DNA from: Bugula neritina
Lineage: Eukaryota; Bryozoa; Gymnolaemata; Cheilostomatida; Bugulidae
DNA length: 64,000 nucleotides
NCBI GenBank assembly: GCA_964035545.1
Contig: OZ037769.1
Span: 15,747,133-15,811,132, forward strand
Reading direction: 5' to 3'
Part shown: positions 50,401-61,806 of the stretch, piece by piece
Numbering within the stretch: position 1 is the stretch's first letter
Layout: every line of letters begins with the position of its first letter
Made by a program: the position numbers and the translations under genes
Notes under the pieces: model-generated
Told to the model about the DNA's origin: nothing
Databases searched by the model: none
What the model saw: the letters and a program-made list of their open reading frames with translations, nothing else

Positions 50401-53192
50401 CGGAGGCGTGGATGACTCGACCCGACCTAAAGCTAGGTTATGGTGGATGGCAAGCAGTAGACTCAACACCCCAGGAAACTAGTGATGGTGAGTAGATGGC
50501 GCTACTATCATACTGATAAATTTTAGTCACTAATTCCCACGGTGTCATCCCAGATAGACTCTATTTATTTATTTTGGTACAATATATATTTTACGTGTAG
50601 TTTAATTAAATATTATTGAAATATACGTACCTATATTTATTAAATAAACTTGGATCAATTGCTTGTTATTTAGCACATAAATAAATTCAGTTGACCAGCA
50701 TTAACTTATTAATGTTGCATTTTTCACACTTCTTGTTGTTTGCAAAGATGTTTTATTAATAAGTATTCTTTAAAGATAATTTCCATTAATAACTTATTAC
50801 TGTTTTTATTCCACACAAATGAGTGAAAATTGGAATATTATTCCAGATAATTCATGTTAGCTATTATAGCTATTACTATTAGCATATTAGCTATTTAGCA
50901 ATCAATACAACATTTATATCTAGGTATACGCAGGTATAATACTATATATGGTACCAAAATAATAAGAAATAGCGATGGGATGAAGCCATTCCCACAATAT
51001 ACCAATAGCTACTTTATAATAAAGTAGCTATTGGCCGTATGGTTTTACATGTGTGAAGTTTTTTCCTTGCGTTGCATAAGCTACTATGTTATATTTTATA
51101 CCCAATTCCTAACTTGGACAGCTTTAATGACATGATTATTAAAAGAAAATATTTTCTTCGTAAGATGTAATTATCTAAATAGTGTCAGTAAGAATTGCTG
51201 GGTTAGAGTCGGACAATTTCAACATGAAATGTGATATTCTAATGTTTGTGATGCCATATTTTAGGAGTGTATCGCGCAGGACCAGCTTCAGTGGCAGCCA
51301 TTAAAAATGGAGACGTTGGCACTCTGTACGATACTCCTTTCTTATTTGCTGAGGTGAATGCGGACAGAATTCATTGGTTCAAAATGAATGACGGCAGAAT
51401 ACAGAAGCAGTTTGAGAAAGATATGTGAGTTGGTAGAGGTGTACTTGCATGGTTAGTTCGAAGCTACTAATACGATAGTATTTATATATAAAACACACGC
51501 AGCCAATATGCTAACATTAAAATAATTTATGATTAGCCCGACTAAAACACAATTTTGTTGATTCAATTATTAAACTTATATAATAAAAATAATTTAAGAC
51601 TATATTGTTTGTGTGATTTCAGTGTTGGCAAGAATATAAGCACTAAGGCTATAGGTTGGAGGCTATCCTCATCGCCCCACTTTTCTGACAGAGAAGATCT
51701 TACTATGCAATACAAACACCCGGAAGGCAGCACTTTAGAGAGAGCTGCCGTGTGGAGAGCGTCGTCCATGTCAACTAAACCAAACATGTACAGTGAAAAC
51801 GAGAATAACGATGATGTCACCATAAAAATAGCAGACGTTGAGGACATCACTTTCGGTAATGACTTTCAGTTGCCCGTCACATTGAAGAATAACTCCTATT
51901 CTGAAAGGACGGTCAACATGATGGTTTCACTCTATTCCATCTTCTACACAGGAATTATCTGCAGAAAATTGAAGAAACTATCATTTCAATGTGTGATACC
52001 TGCCAACTCAGGTAATCTTATAGCTCTATTGTAAAAGTTTTGCACTAAATATACAGCCTTTTTCTCAAGTTATCATCACCTCCAAGTAAAGGTTTTTATT
52101 GCAGTAATTTGCAATTTCAGTTTTCTATCATTATCTAATATGATTAGCTTGATTGAAATAAGTTATGTTAGTCATGTGATGTGTTACCTAAACTGTAGCA
52201 AAGCAATGTATGGTGCCTGTGAGTGCCAACGACTACATCAACCAAATGGCTGATCATAATCACGGGATGAAGGTAAACTACGTGTGCTCAGTGTTGGAGA
52301 CCAAGAGAGTAGTTGCTGTTCAAGATGATTTCGTTTTAACATTGCCAACACCAGAGCTGGTAGTGGTAAGTTTAATTTAGCTGACTTCTCAGTTAGACTA
52401 GTTGATGTTTTCTTGTGCTTCTTATTAGTCTATGAATGCAAATGATGCGTTTTTCTTGTATACTATGCTAGCGCTGGAAATATGTTACTGTTTTCATACT
52501 GAAAAAATGAAAATCGTAATTTTAGCAAACCAAGTTTGTCAGACAAGTTAATGTTTCTGGTGTGTTGGTTTACCATAAAATTATTTGCTATTGTAGCTAC
52601 AATGCAGAGCATTTCCTATGCAAGCATTTCCTCTAAATAAATATTTATTTATTAATGATGGGTAAGCTGCCTTATGTATATATGAAAAGGGCACAGTTGC
52701 TACTAATACATTTGCCCACCCTTAATAAATATACTTATTTTAGTCCAAGAAACAAGTCATGGTTGGAGGGGAGTTTGAAGTTAGCATAAGTGTGAGAAAC
52801 CCACTGAAGAAAAAACTTACAGGTTGCCAGTTTACGTTCGAGTCTGCTGGAAATATCAAACCTACCACAGTTTATGCTAGGTAGGCCCCTCTATCTTAAA
52901 GAGAGTGTAATGATTGATAGTGGAGCATACTGTATTATATTGGAAAAATCATTATTTATCAACAATTAAAATTTTTGTGATACTCAATGACTACCCAATT
53001 TAATAATTAGCACTACATTTGCTTCATGTTCCAATCTCAAATGATTTTAGTGACATCCCTACCAACCATTCAGCAGCAGCAAGATGTGTGGTGACAGCTA
53101 AGAGAGCAGGTCAGTGTGTGCTGATTGCCTCGTTCCTCTGTGATGAAATGGCGAGTGTTCAGTCTCAATGTGAAGTGGAAGTTTTAAGATGA
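44493..53192 (+). CDS. transglutaminase with N-terminal extension, complete
   Basis: Sixteen exons: 44493-44605, 44741-45057, 45275-45377, 46400-46554, 47231-47334, 48666-48822, 48948-49036, 49353-49493, 49605-49733, 49884-50046, 50362-50487, 51265-51424, 51623-52011, 52199-52365, 52744-52880 and 53051-53192. All phases agree and give 863 residues. It should catalyse calcium-dependent Gln-Lys isopeptide cross-links. An N-terminal domain (about 160-285, [16 protein letters not shown]) precedes the core. The catalytic triad is Cys442 (KFGQCWVFA), His501 ([16 protein letters not shown]) and Asp524 ([11 protein letters not shown]). His-to-Asp spacing of 23 equals that of human TGM2. Trp407 and Trp498 match the transition-state tryptophans. 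Two C-terminal beta-barrels end the protein. Residues 1-150 are Ser/Tyr/Arg/Pro-rich, lack the Cys cluster of TGM1 and carry a duplicated MSTY-RF start. No signal peptide, so probably cytosolic. The vertebrate paralogue cannot be assigned. Confidence 0.95.
46051..46380. repeat. AT-rich array in transglutaminase intron 3
   Basis: Units of TATAATACAT, TATAATATAATACAATA and close variants repeat for about 330 bp, ending 20 bases before the exon 4 acceptor. The absence of TAA/TAG/TGA on the minus strand in two frames gives spurious Tyr/Ile-rich frames. Confidence 0.93.
46908..47220. repeat. 46-bp minisatellite in transglutaminase intron 4
   Basis: About 6.7 copies of a 46-bp unit containing CTGCTATACACTTGTCTCC and AACTTCTATTCT end about 10 bases before the exon 5 acceptor TGTTGCAG|GTG. 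The pyrimidine-rich units provide the polypyrimidine context of the acceptor. Confidence 0.95.
47408..47731. mobile_element. MITE with 73-bp terminal inverted repeats
   Basis: A 324-bp element in transglutaminase intron 5. Bases 47,408-47,480 and 47,659-47,731 are inverted copies with 3 mismatches in 73. Each starts TTAGCCTAGGGCCACAC and includes the palindrome TTTTCGCATGCGAAAA. The 178-bp interior is non-coding. No transposase is present, so it would need one in trans. A target duplication is not obvious; if the outer TTA/TAA is a 3-bp site, the pattern would fit PIF/Harbinger-like insertion, but this is conjecture. Confidence 0.9.
51002..51034. repeat. perfect 15-bp inverted repeat
   Basis: CCAATAGCTACTTTA and TAAAGTAGCTATTGG flank a 3-base spacer in transglutaminase intron 11. 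A tight cruciform or hairpin of unknown meaning. Confidence 0.85.
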
Positions 53193-53496
53193 AACCTCCA
53201 CAGGATCTGATGACGCTATTTTAACCGACAGCTCTGGCTTTGGTGATTGATAAAATACTCTAATTATTGATAAGAAAGAAATTATAAAAAAGGTTTGCAA
53301 TTGTTGAAATAATTAGATTTAAACTTGAAAGCTAAAACAATAGATAACCTTCATATTTTCATAGACTATAATATAAAACTTTAGTAAATCTCATTCCAAC
53401 TGTTCTTCATAAAACAGTATAATGTATTATTGCTTATAAATATATTTGCTCTTGACATTTGAAGCTTTATATTATTCCAAAACATATTTATTTATG

Positions 53497-53502
53497 TTTA
53501 TT
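53497..53502 (-). terminator. candidate poly(A) signal, M1AP-like gene
   Basis: AATAAA on the minus strand about 130 bases past the M1AP-like stop, with a second copy 10 bases further on. It lies inside the probable 3' UTR of the transglutaminase gene. Confidence 0.45.
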
Positions 53503-53540
53503 TACTAAAAATTTCACTTTTAAAGCTGTGTTGAAAACAT

Positions 53541-53546
53541 AATAAA
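53541..53546 (+). terminator. candidate poly(A) signal, transglutaminase
   Basis: AATAAA about 350 bases past the stop, with T-rich sequence before it and TGTTGTGTAA about 25 bases after. If used, the transcript end overlaps the 3' UTR of the convergent M1AP-like gene. Confidence 0.45.
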
Positions 53547-53634
53547 TAATGATTGAACAGAAGAGTATGTTGTGTAACACCAGAACATCAGATGTAACCA
53601 ACAAGCGGTAATGAGTTTCCTTACAGTCTGAAGG

Positions 53635-56600
53635 TCAAACTTCTTGAAAACTCATGGATTCCCAGGTTGGAGACAAAACACCGTTATCCCTCTCTATGAA
53701 CTGCACATCCTCGTCAGAACTGAACAGCTCGTCAACTTTAGCATTAAACTTGACGCCACGTTTCCCACTGGTATGAGAATTCTTAGGTGTCCCGTATTCT
53801 TGAGAGAAGGGAGAATGTTTACAGGCTACGTCTCGCATTTGACTCGAGTTCTGAGATGAATTGTCATAATCCATTGCGGAGAGAAAATGATCTTCTCCCG
53901 ACACACCTAAACTGACAGAACCTTGTCTATTGTAACTAACCGGTTGACAGAGAGCTACCTTTCTACTTGGAGTTGTCTGACCTGTAAAGTTATTAGATGA
54001 CGCAGCAACTAGCTTGGAGTCGTCTCTTGTCATCCAGTTAGATGATTGGCTAGCAGCTTGACCTATAAAACACATAAACCTAAGATTATGGGAAGAGTAT
54101 GAAACATAAAATAAATGCAAGAGTATAGCAAGAATTTAAAGCATATAAATCGAACAAAATGGTAGAATAGGCAACATAATACAAATCTAACTTATTACTG
54201 TAAGAATTTAAGAACACAAGATCTTTTAGAAACCTTACCTACAATTTTACTCACCTGCACTGGATGGACTGTGTAACTGGGAGAGAATGGAAGGAGGTAC
54301 ATGTGTCTTTCCAGATTGTCTCACTCTGGGAGACTGGAGTTTGGACAGGACAGCAGCCGATTTAGCCTGTGAGGCAGCTGAGAGTTTTGAGGTGCTGCCC
54401 TATAACAAGACACAATAACCAATCAAATCATGTGTTACATGTTCTGTTGGAATATAAAATCATATCTTATGACTGCACACATACAAATAAAAATTATGCC
54501 TCTTGCACCACAGTTTTCCATAACACAATAAAATACTTTTTAACAAGTATATAATAAGATATTATATAATATATACCTAAGACATATTATATAATACACA
54601 CCTGTGTATAGTGCTGTGAAGGCACGTAATGTTTACTAGTTCTGGTATCATCCTGTGAGAGAGTAGAACAGATTTCCATTGGCTGTTGCTGATTGGTAGA
54701 AGAGACAGCAAGGGGAGGGTATCTACTCTTCACTTTCTTCTACACACAGAAATGAGAAAGTAGAGATCTGTTTCACTGCACAGCTGACTTTAATGTGTAA
54801 CAGATATCACCTTCACATGGCTATCACAAATCTTATTCTTAGTAAAGTGTTATGTTGATAACAGGTGAAAATGTTATGTGATTAAGCAAATTCAGTAATT
54901 TAGCCACTTACCTTGAGTTTTAAAACTTAGAGACAAGCTTTAATTTTAACAAGGTTTTAGTTAACAACCTAATTTGGCAAAGCTAAATTAACACCCTTTA
55001 TTTCATATGATATGAATGCAACTTAATATAAAGCAAGCATTATATGAACACCACAAAAAGCTACTTTTACATGTAGGTGCCAGGTCATACAATATTAATT
55101 GTAGTGTTCTTAAACTTGATATTTCAAGATGAATGAACTAAACTATCGGAAAATAAATGAAACTTAGCCTTGCTTATATACCCTACTTAGCAAATAGCCA
55201 TGTAGGCTTTAAATAATAAAAATAATTAGAAAAATCATTAGATACAAAACAAGATACAGACACAGTGTAAAGCACAGCAAGCTATTGTAACTAGGAGAAA
55301 GCTCTAGAGTCTAGACGCATATAGTACAGCAAGTAAAGGCAACTTAGTGCATACTGTGGCAGTGTTGGAAGAGGTGAGAGGTCGTCTCTTGTTTGATAAT
55401 CTCTTTGGTAAGAGAGTTTTAGTTAGACACTTTACCAGACCAGCTTCCACTAAGTCATCTAGATTATCTTTCACCTTCACCTACAACATGTATACTATAC
55501 AATATAATACATGTGTAGTATATACTGTATACAGTTTTCTTATTATTTATACTATATATATTCTAAATATAGATGTTTTGATATTTGTACATTCTTGCAT
55601 CAATTATGCTTTTCTGTATCTTTTTGAATACCAATTTTAGACTTCAATGTTCGAAAGTAAACAGCAAATAACAATGAAGTCCATGCTCAACATATTATAC
55701 TTTCCAGTTTTCCTTAACTTGTTCACAACTATATACCTAAACAAGAAACTAGATGTATGTTCTACTCTTCCCTCCCCTATGTCACTACAACTATAACAGT
55801 CACTATGACTCACAGACTTAGAAAAGTGACAAAATCAGCTATTATTTTTAATATTTATTGTTTTATGGTAAAAAATTAGACCTGTGCAAATCTATAGCAA
55901 CATAACAAGCATCATTCATGTTCCCCTTTCAATGAAGTGGAACAACATGAATACATTTATTCTGGTATATGCTGAGTAAATACCTTCTTCAAAGCCATCT
56001 CCATGTCTATCTTCACCTGGTAGTTCACATCAACTTCCTGTTTGACACGAGAAAGTGTCTGATACAGCAGCAACTCCTGGTAGGACACGTGGTGGATGAG
56101 CAGGCAGTGTGTAGTTGGGAATATACAGTAATAGGGTAATGGCATTGCGTCATCCTCAGCACTGCACTGCTGCAGCTGGCATATGAGGGCCAAGTTCTGT
56201 TATTATATACAACAATATATGTGCTATAGTATATAATATATGACACAGTATATAATATACAACACAGTATATAATATAGACACGAGACACACACCTGCTG
56301 CTGAAGAGTAGAGTGAAGAGCAGAAACGTGAGATTTATTGACTTCCAGCTCGTCCCAGTCTATCTTCCAGCACTGTGTGGCCTCTAACACCATTGGCTGT
56401 GAAAGAGAGACTGCAGTGTGACTTGAGTAAATACTTGAAGTAACTTGAGTAAATACTTGAAGTAACTTGAGCATATATATACTTGAGATAGCTTGAGTAT
56501 ATAATTAAGGTGATCTAATCTCCACGTTGTGATACAAGATATAATATGGCAGTTATCTTCACTTTACCCATAAGTAAATTATTGATATTATTATGGTTGA

Positions 56601-59594
56601 TAATTTTAGAAGAAATAATTGTTATTGTGACATTTTCTTTGTGATGTTCACTATTCTAATCATGATAGACGTATATATACGGTGTTAGATTATGTAATGA
56701 TTACACACAGGGGAAGAGATACAGTAGAGATGCTTACGGTACCGTAGAGATAGGGAACCAGCTCTTTGGTGTAAGAGATTCGGTGAAGAACTGAGAGGGT
56801 GAAGACTGGTGCCAGGTACTTGAGCACGCTGTCAGATTTACTCAGTAAATGCGGAGGTTTCATGAATGCTGCCGTCAGCTCTACACTCTACAGATAACAC
56901 CTTACACTGCATACTGTGGAATATGTTAATCGACTATCAGCTTAGGAAAGACAACTTCTAACTTAAAACTTACAGTTTTGTTGTGGAAAGGAATGGCTGA
57001 AGTAGGAATGAAAAACTCTTTCAAGTCAAATTTCAAATCTATTTCTTCTGAGTCTACAACCAATACACAGTAATGAGTAGAATGTATAGAGAATAGTATA
57101 TAATCTGTAATATGATGACATATAAGTATATAATATGATGACATATAGTATATAATATGATGACATATAGTATATAATATGATGACATATAAGTATATAA
57201 TATGGTGACATATAAGTATATAATATGATGACATATAAGCATATAATATAATGACATATAAGTATATAATATGATGACATATAAGTATATAATATAATGA
57301 CATATAGTATACAATATGATGACATATAATATATAATATGATGACATATAAGTATATAATATAATGACATATAAGTATATAATATGATGACATATAAGTA
57401 TATAATATGATGACATATAAGCATATAATATGATGACATATAAGTATATAATATGATGACATATAAGCATATAATATGATGACATATAAGTATATAATAT
57501 GATGACATATAAGTATATAATATGATGACATATAAGTATATAATATGATGACATATAAGTATATAATATGATGACATATAAGTATATAATATAATGACAT
57601 ATAAGTATATAATATGATGACATATAAGTATATAATATGATGACATATAAGCATATAATATAATGACATATAGTATATAATATGATGACATATAGTATAT
57701 AATATGATGACATATAAGCATATAATATGATGACATATAAGTATATAATATGATGACATATAAGTATATAATGTGATGACATATAAGCATATAATATGAT
57801 GACATATAAGTATATAATATGATGACATATAAGTATATAATATGATGACATATAAGCATATAATATGATGACATATAGTATATAATATGATGATATATAA
57901 GTATATAATATGATGACATATAAGTATATAATATGATGACATATAGTATATAATATGATGACATATAGTATATAATATGATGACATATAAGCATATAATA
58001 TGATGACATATAGTATATAATATGATGACATATAAGTATATAATATGATGACATATAGTATATAATATGATGACATATAGTATATAATATGATGACATAT
58101 AGTATATATTATGATGACATATAAGTATATAATATGATGACACGTTTCACTCACCATTGTAGGGATGAGGCAGGGAGAAGTGCAGAGCGTAAGTATCTTT
58201 ATTCTTGTCAGTCAGCCAACCCATGAAATGTCTGGTCAGTACTTTCTTATCTTCTTCTACAAGAGAGTAGAGCAGGAAACCGAGAATTGATAAACACATT
58301 CAGTAATATAACACACAGTTCAGTAATAAGACAGACTATCAGAAAACTGTTTCTTTTGCCTCTGCAATACCGGGAGAGGCAGAACTCTGGTACTGGACAA
58401 GTAATTAAAGCATCTGACTGAGAAGAGAAGAAACTAACCACTGGAGTTAGTGAGTAGCATGTACTGAATATTGATAGAGTCCATAGAGTTGAGAGAAGAC
58501 AACTCTACGTCTGCCTCATCACTCATATCTATTTCATCTATGTTAACAGTGTGTTGGGACTGTACAGTAAACACTGTCACCATCTAAAAGAGCATAGATA
58601 TTGGACATGCTCTACAACAATCATGTTTTAATACTTGCAAGATCTAAGATTATGTCAATAAACTGATGAATACTTTAATAATAATTCTTCTTTTGCAGAA
58701 AAAACTATGAAACTGTGATCTAACATCTAACAACTTCTGCACTTACCTTGACTCGACATATTCCTACCAGAGTGAAAGCTTTGGCCACTTGCTGCTGTAC
58801 TTTGAAACCCAGTAGCGAACTGACTATTGTAACCTCTAGATCATACTGCATGCCGGGTTTCTGCAGAAAACTTGGCGTGTTATTCATTGCAGTAGTTGTA
58901 TTTTCAATTGTTATATTATTCCTTAATTTTTTAAAAGCTGTTTAAAAGACTAGGAAATTGGATGAGGTTATTTGAGGATTTTGATTTTAATAATATTATG
59001 ATCTTGGTTTACCTTGACTAAATTCTGGTACATATTCAAGGCTTTAGCCAAGGCCTCAGACAAACTACTAGATGATTTTGATTGCTTTGTACAAACAAAC
59101 TCAGTGTGCATTGATCTGACCGCTTCAAAACATCTGGCAAAGTTGCATCTAATTTTCTCAAAGCCGAGAATCACCTGTAGTAGAAACAATTATAGACGAG
59201 TAAAGCTACCTTATACAAATAATTGTATTACCATAGATATCTCAAAGATATCAAACAAATTACAGCAAAAGACTTGCAATTTTAAGCTTTAATAAAACTA
59301 ATTGATGTTATTTTACATAAAAATGTATTTCTACTGAATAACGTGCAATTAATCAACAGTGATTACCTCTTCAGAAAGTCCATGTGAATTATTGGCCACT
59401 AAGATAGCAAGTAAGGGAACTCTAGGAGGACCCGGCATAACACTTATGATTGGTAAAACCTGATGAAGACACTCAGCTACAGTATCTAGATTCTGAGCTG
59501 TTGAAGGAAAACTCAAATCTATGAGTAAACATTGTATGGGCTGTTGATTTAATGGCTGTCTTAAAAGGTCATGTGTTTCAGAATATGACTCCAT
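53635..59594 (-). CDS. M1AP: M1AP-like (meiosis 1 associated protein), complete
   Basis: Thirteen exons: 59594-59367, 59174-59013, 58860-58747, 58583-58439, 58256-58155, 57053-56974, 56887-56738, 56396-56295, 56196-55984, 55480-55355, 54739-54602, 54399-54255 and 54062-53635. They join in phase to 710 residues. Matches to vertebrate M1AP, recalled from the family: PGPPRVPLLAILV near the N-terminus, IRCNFARCFEAVRSM (residues about 82-96), TQCWKIDWDELEVNKSHVSALH (334-355, the strongest block) and PLPYYCIFPTTHCLLIHHVSYQELL in exon 9. In mammals M1AP works in germ cells with the SHOC1-TEX11-SPO16 complex at meiotic crossover intermediates; the same role here is inferred. Human M1AP is about 530 residues. 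Here the last 280 or so (exons 10-13) are a Ser/Gln/Pro-rich tail with basic KRLSNKRRP and acidic SSDEDVQF segments that I cannot match. Intron 5 holds a 1-kb repeat. Confidence 0.82.
56421..56475. repeat. 22-bp repeat, 2.5 copies, M1AP-like intron 7
   Basis: ACTTGAGTAAATACTTGAAG recurs with period 22, then decays into ACTTGAG spacers. Close to the exon 8 acceptor. Confidence 0.8.
57101..58143. repeat. 1-kb array of a 22/23-bp unit, M1AP-like intron 5
   Basis: About 45 copies of ATATGATGACATATAAGTAT with a short remainder (23 bp), mixed with a 22-bp variant ending CATATAG and a variant with CATATAAGC. The array fills nearly the whole of intron 5, from 12 bases after the exon 5 donor to about 50 bases before the exon 6 acceptor. 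Lack of stops on the minus strand gives spurious 340-405-codon frames rich in His, Ile and Tyr, one of which reads into real exon 6. Confidence 0.97.
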
Positions 59595-60097
59595 TATTCT
59601 AAAAAAGATTAATTAATACATAAAGTGAAAACAAAAAAGATTTTTTGATTTATACACTATTAATATATCATCGGTGATAAAAGTAATAAAAACGTAAAGT
59701 GGATTTTATTATCACTATAGGACTGGCGTACCATATAAAACAACCTTTATAAGAAACTATGTATTTTATTCTAATAGGAAACAATGCTTATTGAAACCAT
59801 TTGTATTACAAAGTAAATTCAAATATTACTTTACCTTATACTAAAACAGTAAATAACTTTAGTAATAAAACAAAAAAACCGACGTGAAAAATATATAAGT
59901 GCCTGGTGAGGTTAATGTTTAAAACTATCGATATTGTGCTATACTGTTGATTATGCAAGTATATCATTTTAGAGTGAGTTTAGCTCTTTTATGCTTGTGA
60001 CGCTTATTTATAGCTATGTAGCCTAATAGCTGAACATAAACCTAGTCATTTTAGATGGCTAAGACTTTAGCACACATCATACTATATTTTATTATTA

Positions 60098-60312
60098 GGG
60101 AGCAGCCGTGGTCTAGGGGTTAAAGTGTTTGCTTTGTGAACACGAAGTCATGGGTTCGAGCCCCGACAAAGGCCATTGGTGATGTTAGGAAGAGCATCCA
60201 GTCATAATTGCTCCTGTGCCTCATTTGAACAAGTCCTTAGCCCGTTCTAATAAAAACCCTTTCCAACAGGGGTTTCTCACAGGGATAGCGACTATAAACT
60301 TGCGTGAGTTTT
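60098..60312 (+). mobile_element. tRNA-derived SINE, copy C
   Basis: Full-length 215-bp copy, closer to copy A than to copy B in the body. It is flanked by an 18-bp target-site duplication with one mismatch (60,079-60,096 and 60,313-60,330, ATACTATATTTTATTATT). A box GTGGTCTAGGGGTTAAAG and B box GGGTTCGAGCCCC are present. Confidence 0.93.
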
Positions 60313-61666
60313 ATACTATATCTTATTATTGTGAATTTCACTAGTGCATAGTGCCAGCTGGTGGCTATTAACACTGGACGAGCTGTATGTTGGACGCACC
60401 AACACATCTCCTGAATGGATGTCTTGGATATTATGTTGAGCAGTGCTTTATTGTTATAACTGTTATTACAACGCTTTACAATTGTATCAGCATTACCAGT
60501 AAAACTAAGATTTGTACTTATATAGTACTTATAACATTAACAAAAGTCTAGTAAAACTAGAATATGTGTGCATCACTTCATTGTCTAAAAGTAAACATGT
60601 GTAGGTACCTTTAATTTTAGTGAAAGTAATTTTTGCATTGTGATTATTTGAAACTTTTTTAAATTTACAACTCAGCCAAAATATTGATAGGTAACTAATT
60701 TTGATTTTCAGCTCTACTAACAAAATTATCATTTAGGTTTAGCAAGCTGAGGCTTACTCCAGCAATGCAATAGTATATTCCGTTTCAACCAAAACATTAG
60801 CATCAGCATGATCTGTTACCCTAACAGGACAAAGCAGAGATAGGTGAAAAACAAATTGGCATCAGCATGATCATGGTGAAATTGATATTCACAATCATAA
60901 TCATAATGATACTCCTACTGATAATGATAGTCGTACTCATAGTGATACAAGCCAATAACAACTTTGAGTATAACACTATAAGGACTAACTCTAAGGAGTA
61001 AAGGACTAATTAGTAATTAAAACTTAAAATAACCGATACTAAAAATAATTAGCTTCAAGCAGGAAACCAACAATTTAATTCTCTGATACTATAATACTTA
61101 TCAGTAGTAATAAATAGCAATGACAAATTCAAAGATACCAAGGGTCACAACAGAATAATTAACCAAGTCCAATGTCAATGTGAATGTTGAAATTCAACTT
61201 AAAGTCAAAGACTGAAAGAGTTGAAGTACAATACTAATACTAATAGTCAATAAGCATAATTATATTGATATGCCATTTCATGGAGCTTTTTGCAAAAGTT
61301 GACCTGAGCCAATATAATTTACAAACGAACTACTTCAAATATTGGCAAAAAAAGGTATATGGCGATTAACAATTTATTCAATACTGATACACAAGTACAA
61401 TGACCACGTCTTCCCGAATGGTACTAATACAAATGCTTCTGGCACTACCAAATACTCAACCAACTAAAGTTCGTCTGTTAGTAGATTTATAATCTTACCT
61501 ACAGACAATCGGTATATTCATTGAAATGTTCAATCCAATAAAAGGAGAAATACTAGAAAAATGTTAAAGAGTAGACAACTCTTGAATAACCGAACTATAT
61601 CACTTTGAAATATCAACCTGCCATATTACTAATATAAAAACATTATAAAAATGAAGTTAAAAGAGA

Positions 61667-61672
61667 TTTATT
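61667..61672 (-). terminator. candidate poly(A) signal, BBS12-like gene
   Basis: AATAAA on the minus strand about 135 bases after the stop codon. Position is the only support. Confidence 0.45.
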
Positions 61673-61806
61673 TTTTGTTTAAACAAAATTCAAGATACCA
61701 TACAAGTAAATAGAAAAAAAATTAATACTTTATACATAAAATGATTGACATAGCACAAATAAACTTTGAAGATCATAAAAACGAAAACAAGCGAACAGAG
61801 CAGTAA

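Larger units (their letters stand above)
59595..61806. other. intergenic between M1AP-like and BBS12-like genes
   Basis: The 5' flank of the M1AP-like gene and the 3' flank of the BBS12-like gene. It holds SINE copy C and a candidate poly(A) signal. No gene was seen. Near 60,870-60,950 there is a degenerate ATAATGATA-rich stretch. Confidence 0.5.

Noticed and set aside
56926-58157. Frames of 342-405 codons on the minus strand
   Set aside because: They are the 22/23-bp array read in three phases. Only the terminal DSEEIDLKFDLKEFF part is real, as exon 6 of the M1AP-like gene.
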